A stretch of 64,000 nucleotides of DNA, taken from Microbacterium sp. H1-D42 (lineage in GTDB: Bacteria > Actinomycetota > Actinomycetes > Actinomycetales > Microbacteriaceae). The first letter of the stretch is position 1, and each line of letters begins with the position of its first letter. Position numbers and translations under genes: made by a program. Below the pieces are notes generated by a model. The model ran no database searches. It was not told the DNA's origin and saw only the letters and a program-made list of their open reading frames with translations. Of the stretch, positions 25,819 through 33,963 are shown piece by piece. Location of the stretch: positions 310,001-374,000 of the forward strand of contig NZ_CP093342.1 in assembly GCF_022637555.1 (NCBI RefSeq), written 5' to 3'.

Positions 25819-26514
25819 GTGGGGGACAAGCCCGTGCTGACGAAGATCGCCGTTCTCGGAGTGGGCCGCGTCGGCACCGCCGTCGCGCGCACCGCAATGC
25901 AGGCTGGGTTGGCTGTCAACGTCGCCGCTTCCAAGGGCGCCGAGGAGATCGCGCTGATCGCCGAGATCATCACGCCGGGCGCGGTCGCGATGACCGCGGC
26001 GGATGCTGTCGCCGACGTCGACCTGGTGGTGCTGGCCGTTCCGCTGCACAAGTTCCGTACCGTCGACCCGCGCATGCTCGACGGCAAGATCGTCATCGAC
26101 GCCATGAACCACTGGCACGACGTCGACGGCCCGCTCGAGGACGTCACCGGCGACCCCCGGAGCACATCCGAGATCGTCGCCTCGCACCTGGCGGGCGCGC
26201 GCATCGTGAAGGCGCTGAACCACATCGGGTACCACGAGCTCGAAGAGGACGCGCGGCGCGACATCGCATCGGGCGCCGAGGGGCGCGGGCTTGAGAGCCG
26301 CCGTGCTCTCGCGTACGCGACCGACGATGCGGATGCTGCCGCAGCGACCCATGAGCTGCTGGACCGGTTCGGATTCGAGCCCGTGTTCGCCGGCGCACTG
26401 GCATCCGGAATCGCCTTCGAATCCGGCACCGACATCTTCAACGACAGCTTCGACGCCGTCGGCATGCGCGCTGCGCTCGCCGACGCGGGCATCCCCGCGC
26501 TCGTCGCGGCCTGA
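25819..26514 (+). CDS. NADPH-dependent F420 reductase-like oxidoreductase
   Basis: The protein is about 231 aa from the GTG at 25819, which has GGAGGA 5 nt upstream; an ATG at 25753 falls inside the promoter and is rejected. The N-terminal Rossmann motif GVGRVGTAVA is followed by LVVLAVPLHKF and IDAMNHWHD. The C-terminal part has ALNHIGYHELEE, in the pattern of F420H2:NADP oxidoreductase (Fno) and related Npd proteins. It would transfer hydride between NADP and F420 or a similar cofactor. It is followed by a luciferase-like monooxygenase gene 29 bp downstream, a fitting cofactor partner. Confidence 0.8.
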   Translation: MGDKPVLTKIAVLGVGRVGTAVARTAMQAGLAVNVAASKGAEEIALIAEIITPGAVAMTAADAVADVDLVVLAVPLHKFRTVDPRMLDGKIVIDAMNHWHDVDGPLEDVTGDPRSTSEIVASHLAGARIVKALNHIGYHELEEDARRDIASGAEGRGLESRRALAYATDDADAAAATHELLDRFGFEPVFAGALASGIAFESGTDIFNDSFDAVGMRAALADAGIPALVAA

Positions 26515-26543
26515 TCATCACTTCACTTCGGAAGGCACATCTC

Positions 26544-27587
26544 ATGCAACTCGGCGCCTACAGCTTCGGCGACACCCCGCGCGACGCGGATGGCACACTC
26601 GGCAGCACGTCCGACGCGATCCGCAACCTCTTCGACGCGATCGTGCACGCCGACCAGCACGGCCTGGATTACTTCGGCGTCGGTGAGCACCACACGCTCG
26701 ACATGCCTGCGTCGTCGCCGGGCGCGATGATCGCCGCGGCGGCGGGGGCCACGAAGAACATCATCCTCGGCAGCGGCGTCTCGGTGATCAGCACCGATGA
26801 CCCGATCCGGGTGTTCCAGCAGTTCGCGACCGCAGACGCCGTCTCGGGCGGGCGCGTCGAGATCACGGCGGGACGCGGCTCGTCGGTCGAGTCGTTCCCG
26901 CTGTTCGGCTACGACCTCGCCGACTACGACCGCCTGTACGAGGAGAAGCTCGAGCTGCTGCGCGCGGCGAACGATGCAGGATCCGATGCCCGTGTGACCT
27001 GGTCGGGCACAGTGCGCGCACCGATCGACGGTCTGGAGGTCGTGCCGCGCCCGGTGCGCGGACGCCTGCCGATCTGGGTCGGCACCGGCGGCAGCGCGCC
27101 GTCGAGCATGCGCGCAGGGCGACTCGGCATGCCCGTGTCGTACGGCATCATCGGCGGAGCGCCGGCGCGCTTCGCGCCCCTCGTCGACCTGTACCGGCGG
27201 ACCGCGGCTTCTGCGGGTCATGCCGGGGATGAGATCCGCGTCTCGGTGGCCGCTCTCGGGCTGATTGCACCGACCAAGCAGGAGGCGCTGGACCGCTTCT
27301 ACCCGGGGTGGCACGCCATGAACATGTCGATGGTCGAGAAGCGGGGCTGGCCGGCACCGCAGACCGAGCACTTCCTCGCCCAGGCGCACGGCGCCGGCGC
27401 GTACTACGTCGGCGACCCGGATGACGTGGCCGAGCGGATCGCAGATCTGCACGGACACCTCGGTCACATGCGGCACTTCCTGCAGATGGACTTCGGCGGC
27501 CTGCCGCAGGAGCACTTGCTCGAGTCAATCGAGCTGCTGGCCACCGAGGTCAAGCCCCGCGTGGAGCGCCTGCTGGCCGCCAAATAA
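26544..27587 (+). CDS. luciferase-like (LLM class) flavin-dependent oxidoreductase
   Basis: The 347-aa protein is a TIM-barrel flavin monooxygenase. Typical segments are FGVGEHHTLDMPASSPGAM near residue 46, LGSGVSVISTDDPIRVFQQF, a GGRVEITAGRGSS flavin/phosphate-site region and PIWVGTGGSAPSSMRAGRLG. The cofactor may be FMN or F420. With the upstream F420-reductase-like gene (29 bp, ribosome site GGAAGG) it forms a two-gene operon under MarR control, suggesting oxidative modification of a xenobiotic sensed by MarR. The substrate is unknown. Confidence 0.88.
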   Translation: MQLGAYSFGDTPRDADGTLGSTSDAIRNLFDAIVHADQHGLDYFGVGEHHTLDMPASSPGAMIAAAAGATKNIILGSGVSVISTDDPIRVFQQFATADAVSGGRVEITAGRGSSVESFPLFGYDLADYDRLYEEKLELLRAANDAGSDARVTWSGTVRAPIDGLEVVPRPVRGRLPIWVGTGGSAPSSMRAGRLGMPVSYGIIGGAPARFAPLVDLYRRTAASAGHAGDEIRVSVAALGLIAPTKQEALDRFYPGWHAMNMSMVEKRGWPAPQTEHFLAQAHGAGAYYVGDPDDVAERIADLHGHLGHMRHFLQMDFGGLPQEHLLESIELLATEVKPRVERLLAAK

Positions 27588-27604
27588 GGCACCGGGCGGA
27601 CGGC

Positions 27605-27708
27605 TTCGTGCTGCGCGTCCATTCGCCGAGCGCACGGCTTCCCGCCCAGTGCACGAGGTATTGACGTGAACAGCTCGTGCGTTCGGCGAGATCCCGTGCT
27701 CTCGACGG
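27605..27708. repeat. palindromic intergenic repeat, copy 1
   Basis: This copy contains GCACGGCTTC units and a hairpin-forming pair (AGTGCACGAG / CTCGTGCGTT). A 26-bp core at 27683-27708 (starting TCGGCGAGATCCCGTGCTCT) is repeated exactly at 28236-28261. It lies downstream of the luciferase-like gene and upstream of the hypothetical gene at 27744. Confidence 0.65.
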
Positions 27709-27743
27709 AGTGAACAGCGGCGACGGAGCGGTAACGTCGGGGG

Positions 27744-28139
27744 ATGCTTCCTGAAGACTGGACGCCGCACCGACGGGACGACGGCGAGCTGCTGGGCTGG
27801 ATCCATCCGTCCGGCGACGAGTGGGTCGCCGTCGATGTGCTCGGACGTGTGGCATCCGACGCCGTCGACTGGCTCGACGCCGAGGCGGCGCTGGAAGCGG
27901 TCGGCCTCGCCTGGCTCGCCGACGTGTGGATGCTGGAGGGCGAAGCCCCCGGCCCGCTGCGCGTCCGCTTCATCGAGGTCACGCCGTCGGTCGGCTCTGA
28001 GATCGGCAGGGTCGTGGTGAAGGTCGACGACTTCGGTGACATGCAGCGCCCGCCCACCGAGCGCTTCACCCTGCCGTGGCCGGCGCCCGCTCGTCTGCGC
28101 CCCGCTCGCCCCGGCGACCCCGACGGCCGCACGCTCTGA
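27744..28139 (+). CDS. hypothetical protein, 131 aa
   Basis: This is a soluble protein starting MLPEDWTPHRRDDGELLGW, with a middle part EALEAVGLAWLADVWMLEGE and a Pro/Arg-rich end. No catalytic or binding motif is visible and I recognise no named family. TAACGT lies exactly 6 nt before the ATG, the leaderless pattern, which supports it as a real gene. It is flanked on both sides by copies of the same palindromic repeat. Confidence 0.7.
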   Translation: MLPEDWTPHRRDDGELLGWIHPSGDEWVAVDVLGRVASDAVDWLDAEAALEAVGLAWLADVWMLEGEAPGPLRVRFIEVTPSVGSEIGRVVVKVDDFGDMQRPPTERFTLPWPAPARLRPARPGDPDGRTL

Positions 28140-28152
28140 CACTGCGCCCGTT

Positions 28153-28261
28153 GGCGCCGCGTGCACGGCTTCTTGGCGCCGAGTGCACGGCTTGACGCCG
28201 AGTGCACGGGAAATCCGCGCGAATACCCCGTGCAGTCGGCGAGATCCCGTGCTCTCGACGG
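28153..28261. repeat. palindromic intergenic repeat, copy 2
   Basis: Three near-identical units of the form GGCGCCGMGTGCACGGCTT lie at 28153-28171, 28175-28193 and (partial) 28195-28210. The last forms a 15-nt-arm hairpin with 28227-28241 (one mismatch, 16-nt loop). The 26-bp core 28236-28261 is identical to 27683-27708. It is the same family and orientation as copy 1. Confidence 0.7.
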
Positions 28262-28310
28262 TGGGGGCGGGGCAGGAACCGGGGGTGCGCGGGCCGGTAG
28301 GGTGGCGAGC

Positions 28311-29630
28311 ATGAGCAATGTGGCTCCGAACGACCCGGCGGCCGCGCGAGGCATCTCGCGCCGCACGCAGTCCGATATCTACCGCGCAGGCATCAGCGGT
28401 GCCCTTCCGGCGGTGCCAATCGACGCGCAGAAGCTGGATGCTGCCGCCGAAGCAGCCCTGACGAAAGAGGCGTACGCCTACATCGCCGGTGGCGCCGGTG
28501 GCGAGGCCACGATGAGAGCCAACCGCGCGGCGTTCGACCGCTGGCAGGTGTGGCCAAGGCCGCTGCACGATGTGGCCACCCGCGACCTGTCGGTCGAGTT
28601 CCTCGGACGCACCAGGCCCACGCCGCTGCTGCTGGCACCGCTGGGGGTCATGGAGCTTGCGCACCCTGAGGCCGATCTCGCCGTCGCGCGGGCGGCAGCA
28701 TCCGCCGGCGTTCCCTACGCGATCTCGAATCAGGCATCCTTCCCGATGGAGCGCATCGCGCAGGCCGCCCCTGGCGCTGCGCGCCTCTTCCAGCTGTACT
28801 GGTCAGCATCCGACGAGCTCAACGCATCCCTCCTCGGCCGCGCCGAGGCATCAGGATGCGAGGCGATCGTCGTCACACTCGACACGCACCTGCTCGGCTG
28901 GCGCACGCGCGATCTCGACCTCGCGTACCTGCCGTTCACGCGCGGGATGGGCATCGCGCAGTACACCAGCGACCCGGTGTTCCAGCAGCTGGTCAAGGAC
29001 CGGGCATCCGCTCCCGCCGCCGGCGGCGACGCCGTCAAGGTGACGCCGAAGACGATCGCCGCGGGCGTCTCGATCGCACGCAAAGGCGCGGCGCTGACCG
29101 GCAGCCGCAGCCTGCGCGACAACCTGCGCTCGCCGCTGCCTCGCACCGCCGTCGAGACGTTCCTCGACGTGTTCTCCACACCGAGGCTCACCTGGGACGA
29201 CCTCGCGAACGCGCGCGAGTGGACGTCGCTGCCGATCATCCTGAAGGGCATCGTGCATCCCGACGACGCCGAGCGCGCAGTGGATGCCGGACTCGACGGA
29301 GTCTGGATCTCGAACCACGGCGGCCGGCAGATCGACCGCTCGGTGCCGACGCTCGACGTGCTGCCCGAGATCGCCGAGAAGGTCGCCGGGCGGGTTCCGG
29401 TGGTGTTCGATTCTGGCGTACGCGGCGGAGCGGATGCTGCCATCGCCCTCGCTCTGGGAGCCGATCTGGTCGCACTCGGGCGTCCATACGCCTATGGGCT
29501 CGGCATCGCAGGGGAGGCCGGCGTTCGCGAGGTGATCCGCAATGTGCTCGCAGAGCTCGACATCACGCTGGGTCTGGCCGGGTTGACATCGGCGGGGGAG
29601 CTGGATCGCGACGCGCTGCGCGCGGTGTGA
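28311..29630 (+). CDS. FMN-dependent alpha-hydroxyacid oxidase (lactate 2-monooxygenase-like)
   Basis: The protein is about 439 aa from the ATG at 28311, with TAGGGT 7 nt upstream; the frame is open into the repeat upstream but without similarity. The TIM barrel has YAYIAGGAGGEATMRANR near the N-terminus, PLLLAPLGVMELAHPEAD and the catalytic Lys in ILKGIVHPDDA. The catalytic His and Arg are in ISNHGGRQIDRS, with FMN-phosphate binding through FDSGVRGGADA. An insert-bearing middle part (HLLGWRTRDLDLAYLPFTRG) is typical of lactate 2-monooxygenase, which converts lactate to acetate and CO2; oxidation of another 2-hydroxyacid is possible. Confidence 0.85.
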   Translation: MSNVAPNDPAAARGISRRTQSDIYRAGISGALPAVPIDAQKLDAAAEAALTKEAYAYIAGGAGGEATMRANRAAFDRWQVWPRPLHDVATRDLSVEFLGRTRPTPLLLAPLGVMELAHPEADLAVARAAASAGVPYAISNQASFPMERIAQAAPGAARLFQLYWSASDELNASLLGRAEASGCEAIVVTLDTHLLGWRTRDLDLAYLPFTRGMGIAQYTSDPVFQQLVKDRASAPAAGGDAVKVTPKTIAAGVSIARKGAALTGSRSLRDNLRSPLPRTAVETFLDVFSTPRLTWDDLANAREWTSLPIILKGIVHPDDAERAVDAGLDGVWISNHGGRQIDRSVPTLDVLPEIAEKVAGRVPVVFDSGVRGGADAAIALALGADLVALGRPYAYGLGIAGEAGVREVIRNVLAELDITLGLAGLTSAGELDRDALRAV

Positions 29631-29701
29631 CCTGCGGCCCCGGTGACGGCTGCTCGCTCGCCGCGCGGCACGATCGCGCCCGGTCGTGATTCCATGGACG
29701 C

Positions 29702-30334
29702 ATGAGCGCACACGACGAGCCCACTGCTGAGCAGCATCCCGCCGACACCGATTGGCACCGCTGGGCGCCGATCGGGCAGACTCTCGACGCGAGCGGCACG
29801 GTCGGCAGTGGTCCGGAGCCCAGCATCGCGGCCTTCGAACTGCTGCCGCTGGAGCCCATGCTGGTGCCGGAGAAGCCGCGCGGCGGAGAGCTCGACCAGT
29901 CGCAGTGCCACCACTGCAAGCCGTCGCCCTACGTGATCTGGCAGGACGACGAGTGGCAGGTCAGCGGCGGCATGCAGGGCCCAAGCGGGCTGCCGTTCAT
30001 CGGCGCCATCTCGCCGCGTCGGCACGTGAAGCTCGAGGATGCCCCGATCGAGGTGCTCGCAGGACTCGGTCCTGTTCTGCAGCGGGTGTCGGAGGCGGCC
30101 AAGGCCATCCCGGCCGTCGCCCGCTGCCACTTCTCGCGCTGGAACGACGGCTCGGCGCACCTGCACCTGTGGGCGTACGCGCGCCCGGCCGGCATGATGC
30201 AGGGGCGCGGCGCGATCCTGCCGTACTGGGAGCAGAGCATGCCGGCGATGCCCGACGAGATGATGCAGGAGTACCTCGAGATCGTCGCGCACGCGCTCGC
30301 CGCAGGTGGCGGCGAGGCGTTCCCGAACCGCTGA
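29702..30334 (+). CDS. HIT-like superfamily protein
   Basis: The 210-aa protein has a QCHHCKPSPYVIW segment (possible metal site, residues ~70-80). Later come PFIGAISPRRHVKLED and the HIT-like core SAHLHLWAYARP (residues ~150-160), where a His-x-His pair would act as nucleophile or metal ligand, as in HIT/GalT-type nucleotidyl hydrolases. The substrate is unknown. No obvious ribosome site precedes the ATG. It stands between the hydroxyacid oxidase gene and the merR-like gene. Confidence 0.65.
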   Translation: MSAHDEPTAEQHPADTDWHRWAPIGQTLDASGTVGSGPEPSIAAFELLPLEPMLVPEKPRGGELDQSQCHHCKPSPYVIWQDDEWQVSGGMQGPSGLPFIGAISPRRHVKLEDAPIEVLAGLGPVLQRVSEAAKAIPAVARCHFSRWNDGSAHLHLWAYARPAGMMQGRGAILPYWEQSMPAMPDEMMQEYLEIVAHALAAGGGEAFPNR

Positions 30335-30335
30335 A

Positions 30336-30366
30336 TTGACTCTCCTGCAAGGGGAGAGTGGATGCT
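30336..30366 (+). promoter_or_regulatory. MerR-type promoter and operator
   Basis: The -35 TTGACT (30336-30341) and -10 GATGCT (30361-30366) are 19 bp apart, the long spacer typical of MerR-controlled promoters. An inverted repeat ACTCTCC (30339-30345) / GGAGAGT (30353-30359) fills the spacer. The start codon at 30373 falls at the expected transcription start, so the message is leaderless. This indicates autoregulation of the downstream MerR-family gene. Confidence 0.8.
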
Positions 30367-30372
30367 GGAATC

Positions 30373-31179
30373 ATGTTGGGAATCGGTGAGTTCGCAGGAT
30401 TGACGGGCCTCAGCGTGAAAGCGCTGCGGCACTACGACGACAAGGGTGTGCTGACACCGTCCGACGTGGACGATCGGTCGGGATACCGGCGCTACACCGA
30501 GGCGCAGGTGCGCGCCGGCGTGGAAGTGCGAGCGCTGAGGGATGCCGGTGTCGCGCTGCCGGAGGTCGCGGCCGCGCTTGCCGTCGATGATGCACTCGGG
30601 GCGCTGTCGGACCATCAGGAGAGGGTGCGGGTGCGGCGCTCCGAAGAGGACCGCGCGTTCGCCGACGCCGAGACCGCTCTGCGCGCTCTGCGCGTGCCGG
30701 TTGAGGTCATGGAGCGGCGCGTGGATGCCGTCCCGTACGTCGGGCGCGTGATCACCGTGCCGGTGGATGCTGCGGACGAGCTCACGGACGACCACGCCAA
30801 TCACCTGTTCGAAGTGCTCTTCGCGCAGGTTCATGAGGCCGGCCTCGGCCCCGCCGGCACGTTCTGGACGACGATCCGCGCCGGCGACCGCGGTCAGGTG
30901 GAGCTGGTGTGCTGCTGGCCGACCGTGCGGCAGGCGGATGCTGGATGGGGTGGCCCCGATACAGAGGTGGCTGTGCTCCCCGCGCGCACCGAACTCATCG
31001 CGACGTGGCGGCCCGCCGCCGGCGAGGAACTGCCGGACGGATACACGCACCCGGCCGTGGTGGCCCTGTTCGAAGCCGTCGGAGCGCGGGGGATCGCGCT
31101 GTCTGACAGTGAGGTGCGGCAGCGTGTGCACGGCTCGAGCGATCAGGACTGGTGCGTCGAGGTGGCGATCACCATCTGA
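30373..31179 (+). CDS. MerR-family regulator with GyrI-like effector domain
   Basis: The protein is about 268 aa starting MLGIGEFAGLTGLSVKALRH; the ATG at 30358 is rejected because it lies upstream of the inferred transcription start. The N-terminal winged helix (residues 1-70) has HYDDKGVLTPSDVDDRSGYR and YTEAQV. A short coiled-coil linker comes at ~75-110. The C-terminal ~150 residues resemble a GyrI/SOUL small-molecule binding domain (RVITVPVDAADELTD and FWTTIRAGDRGQVELVCCW). It is likely a drug-sensing activator like BltR/TipA. It autoregulates through the 19-bp-spacer promoter. No efflux gene is adjacent. Confidence 0.88.
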   Translation: MLGIGEFAGLTGLSVKALRHYDDKGVLTPSDVDDRSGYRRYTEAQVRAGVEVRALRDAGVALPEVAAALAVDDALGALSDHQERVRVRRSEEDRAFADAETALRALRVPVEVMERRVDAVPYVGRVITVPVDAADELTDDHANHLFEVLFAQVHEAGLGPAGTFWTTIRAGDRGQVELVCCWPTVRQADAGWGGPDTEVAVLPARTELIATWRPAAGEELPDGYTHPAVVALFEAVGARGIALSDSEVRQRVHGSSDQDWCVEVAITI

Positions 31180-31239
31180 TCGCGCGCGTTCGCCGGGCGC
31201 CGGTTTCGGCATCCGGGGTGAGAGGGGCAGACTGGGGTC

Positions 31240-31929
31240 GTGCGCACGATTCGAGATCTCGACACCGTTGAACTGATCATCGAGGCCCAGGGCCTGCTGG
31301 ATTCCATCCGCGGACCCGAACGCGTCATCGATGCCGGCACGCTGCGCGCCCTTGAGCAGTCGGGCAACTACGTCGTCGGGCTGTTCGACGGCGATGACGG
31401 CGACGAGCGCATGGTCGGCGCGTCGGTCGCGTTCTTCGGCGCCCCTGGCAAGCGCACCATGCACTCGCACATCACGGCGCTGATCCCCGAGTACCGCGGT
31501 CGAGGCTGGGGCCGTGAACTCAAGGAGCACCAGCGCCAGTGGGCGTTCTCGCGCGAGGTCGGCCGCATCACGTGGACCTTCGACCCGCTCGTCGCCCGCA
31601 ACGCGCACTTCTTCCTCACCGTGCTCGGCGCACGCGTGACCGGGTACGTCGTCAACCAGTACGGCATCTTCGGCGGTGGCGACGCGGGCGACGAGAGCGA
31701 CCGGTTCGACGTGGAGTGGGCGCTCGCCGACATCGCGAAGCCGCCGGCATCCGACGCCGTCGTCGCGACTCTCGAGATCCCGACCGACGTCGAGACCATG
31801 CGTCTTTCGGACCCGGATGCTGCGCACGAATGGCGCCTGCGCCTGCGCGGCGAGATCGAGCAGCTGCTCGCCCAGGGACTGCGCGTCGCCGGCTTCGAAC
31901 CCGCTCGCGGCTACCTCTTCACGAAGTAG
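31240..31929 (+). CDS. GNAT-family N-acetyltransferase
   Basis: The 229-aa protein has a GTG start preceded at 6 nt by CAGACT. The acetyl-CoA binding motif A is visible as HITALIPEYRGRGWGRELKEHQ (Q/RxxGxG/A form: RGRGWG). The strand/helix pattern continues to FFLTVLGARVTGYVVNQYG. The C-terminal ~70 residues are an added region not typical of minimal GNATs. The substrate is unknown. Its end overlaps the convergent VOC gene by 11 bp. Confidence 0.82.
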   Translation: MRTIRDLDTVELIIEAQGLLDSIRGPERVIDAGTLRALEQSGNYVVGLFDGDDGDERMVGASVAFFGAPGKRTMHSHITALIPEYRGRGWGRELKEHQRQWAFSREVGRITWTFDPLVARNAHFFLTVLGARVTGYVVNQYGIFGGGDAGDESDRFDVEWALADIAKPPASDAVVATLEIPTDVETMRLSDPDAAHEWRLRLRGEIEQLLAQGLRVAGFEPARGYLFTK

Positions 31930-32332
31930 GCAGCACGAACGCCCCGGTCTCGCCGGGGTTGATCGCGATCTCCCAGCGGAAGCCGTCCGGGTCGGTGAAG
32001 TACCCCGAATAGCCGCCCCACTCCCGGTGGGTGGCGGCCGAGACGCGGGCGCCGAGCGCCGCGGCCTCGGCGAGCACAGCATCCACCTCCGCCTCTGTGG
32101 CGAGGTTGTGCGAGAGCGTGATCGGGGCGAGGCCGGATGCCGGGGCTTCGCCGATCTCGGCGGTGAAGCCCTGCACGCTCCACAGTGACAGGATGACGCG
32201 GTCGGCGACGGCGAACATCAGCACGTCGTCGGATTCGAAGATCGGATGCCAGCCGAGCCCGTCCACGTAGAACGCGCGACTGCGCTCGACGTCCGCTACG
32301 GCAAGGGTGATGAAACTGACGCGCTGATCCAT
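31919..32332 (-). CDS. VOC/glyoxalase-superfamily protein
   Basis: The protein is about 137 aa from the ATG at 32332 (CAGAGT 6 nt upstream). Two beta-alpha-beta-beta-beta units are visible: FITLAVADVERSRAFYVDGL at the start and GYSGYFTDPDGFRWEIAINP near the end, the usual pattern for glyoxalase or bleomycin-resistance-type dioxygenase-fold proteins. Metal ligands are not certain (the first His position is Thr). It could bind a drug or be a lyase. It converges with the GNAT gene and is not co-transcribed with the POT gene. Confidence 0.82.
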   Translation of the reverse strand: MDQRVSFITLAVADVERSRAFYVDGLGWHPIFESDDVLMFAVADRVILSLWSVQGFTAEIGEAPASGLAPITLSHNLATEAEVDAVLAEAAALGARVSAATHREWGGYSGYFTDPDGFRWEIAINPGETGAFVLPTS

Positions 32333-32360
32333 GCCGACACTCTGCCACGGGCATCCGACG

Positions 32361-33830
32361 TCAGCGCACACCCTTCATCAGCGCGAGCACGGGGCGCGAA
32401 CCGAGCAGCAGCGCGATGCCCATCGCGATCGCGATGGCGCCGAGGATCAGGAAGTACGGCACCTCGTCGGTCGGGTCGTAGAACTGCGCGAGCCATCCGG
32501 CGATCGCGGTGCCCAGCGCCACCGACAGGAAGTACAGCGACACCATCTGCGTGTGGAACCGCGCGGGGGCGAGCTTGGTGGTCACCGAGAGCCCTGGAGG
32601 CGAGATGAACAGCTCAGCCACGGTGAACACGAGCAGGATGAACACGATCGCGATCAGCGGTGTCGCGTTGGCCGCGCCGTTCGCCCACGGCAGGAACAGC
32701 AGGAACGCGACACCCATGATGATCGCGCCGAGTGAGAACTTCACCGGCGCAGCGGGCGCCCGGTTGCCGAGCTTCGTCCAGACGAGAGCGAACACTCCGG
32801 ACAGGATGATCACGAAGATCGGCCCGATCGAGTTCACCCAAGAGACGGGCATCTCCCAGCCGAAGATCGAGCGGTTCAGGCGCTCGTCGGAATAGATGGT
32901 CAGCACCGTGAACTGCTGCTGGTACAGCGACCAGAATCCGACGTTCACGATGAACAGCGGGATGAATGCCACGACCCGCGATCGGGCATCCGCGTCGATG
33001 TGCTTCGACGAGATGATGACGAAGAAGTACGCGATCGCCGCCACAAGGGTCACCAGGATCACGACCGCGGCGAGGTTGTCGGCGCGGATCACGCCGACCA
33101 GCACCAGCACGACGAGCAGGGCGAGCGCGCCGACGGCGATCCAGATCATGCGCGCGTAGCGATCCGCGGGGAGCGGGTTCGTCACGACACGGGACGATTC
33201 CGGCAGCTGCTTGCGGCCGAACGAGTACTGGATCAGGCCCAGCCCCATGCCCACCGCCGCTGCGCCGAAGCCCCAGTGGAAGCCGACGTTGTTCTGCAGC
33301 ACACCGGTGATCAGCGGGCCGAGGAACGCACCGAGGTTGATGCCGAGGTAGAACAGCGAGAAGCCGGCGTCTCGGCGCACATCATCTGCAGAGTAGAGCG
33401 TGCCGACGACCGCTGTGGCATTGGCCTTCAAGCCTCCGGAGCCGACGGCGACGAGGATCAGGCCGACCCCGAGCCCCCAGACGTTCGGCAGCACGGCCAG
33501 TGCGATGTGACCGGCCATGATGACCCAGGCGCTGTAGAACAGCACGCGCTCCGAGCCGAGCAGGCGGTCGGCGAGCCAGCCGCCGAGAATCGTCGACAGG
33601 TACACCGTGCCGCCGTAGGCGCCGACGATGCCCGTCGCGATGCCGCGGTCGATGCCGAGGCCGCCCTCTGTGACCGAGTAGTACATGTAGATGAGCAGGA
33701 TGCCCTGCATGCCGTAGAAGCTGAACCGCTCCCACATCTCGACGCCGAAGACGTGCGCGAGCGCCCATGGCTGCCCGAAGAAGCGAGTGTCATTGTCGCC
33801 GGATCCCCGCGTCAGCGATGGTGTGCTCAT
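32361..33830 (-). CDS. POT-family proton-coupled di/tripeptide transporter (DtpT-like)
   Basis: The protein is about 489 aa from the ATG at 33830; the leader reads TACCTT then 6 nt, a leaderless start, and the open frame upstream has no similarity. The proton-coupling ExxERF motif is present as EMWERFSFYGMQG in TM1. The POT signature GGWLADRLLGSERVLFY follows. About 14 TM helices match bacterial POT length. It would import small peptides with H+. It is divergent from glyS. Confidence 0.92.
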   Translation of the reverse strand: MSTPSLTRGSGDNDTRFFGQPWALAHVFGVEMWERFSFYGMQGILLIYMYYSVTEGGLGIDRGIATGIVGAYGGTVYLSTILGGWLADRLLGSERVLFYSAWVIMAGHIALAVLPNVWGLGVGLILVAVGSGGLKANATAVVGTLYSADDVRRDAGFSLFYLGINLGAFLGPLITGVLQNNVGFHWGFGAAAVGMGLGLIQYSFGRKQLPESSRVVTNPLPADRYARMIWIAVGALALLVVLVLVGVIRADNLAAVVILVTLVAAIAYFFVIISSKHIDADARSRVVAFIPLFIVNVGFWSLYQQQFTVLTIYSDERLNRSIFGWEMPVSWVNSIGPIFVIILSGVFALVWTKLGNRAPAAPVKFSLGAIIMGVAFLLFLPWANGAANATPLIAIVFILLVFTVAELFISPPGLSVTTKLAPARFHTQMVSLYFLSVALGTAIAGWLAQFYDPTDEVPYFLILGAIAIAMGIALLLGSRPVLALMKGVR

Positions 33831-33963
33831 GTGCTGAAGGTAGCCCGGTACAGGGCCGCGCGGTAGCAGGACCCGCCTCATCCGCCGAGGGAACCGCCGG
33901 TAGGATTGAGGATGCCCGCCGTTCACGGGCGATTCCCCGTAGCATCCGACCATTGGAGCCACC

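Noticed and set aside
33907..33963. Possible T-box or other riboswitch in the glyS leader
   Set aside because: The inferred leader is only about 50 nt with a 5-bp hairpin, far too short for a T-box with specifier and antiterminator.
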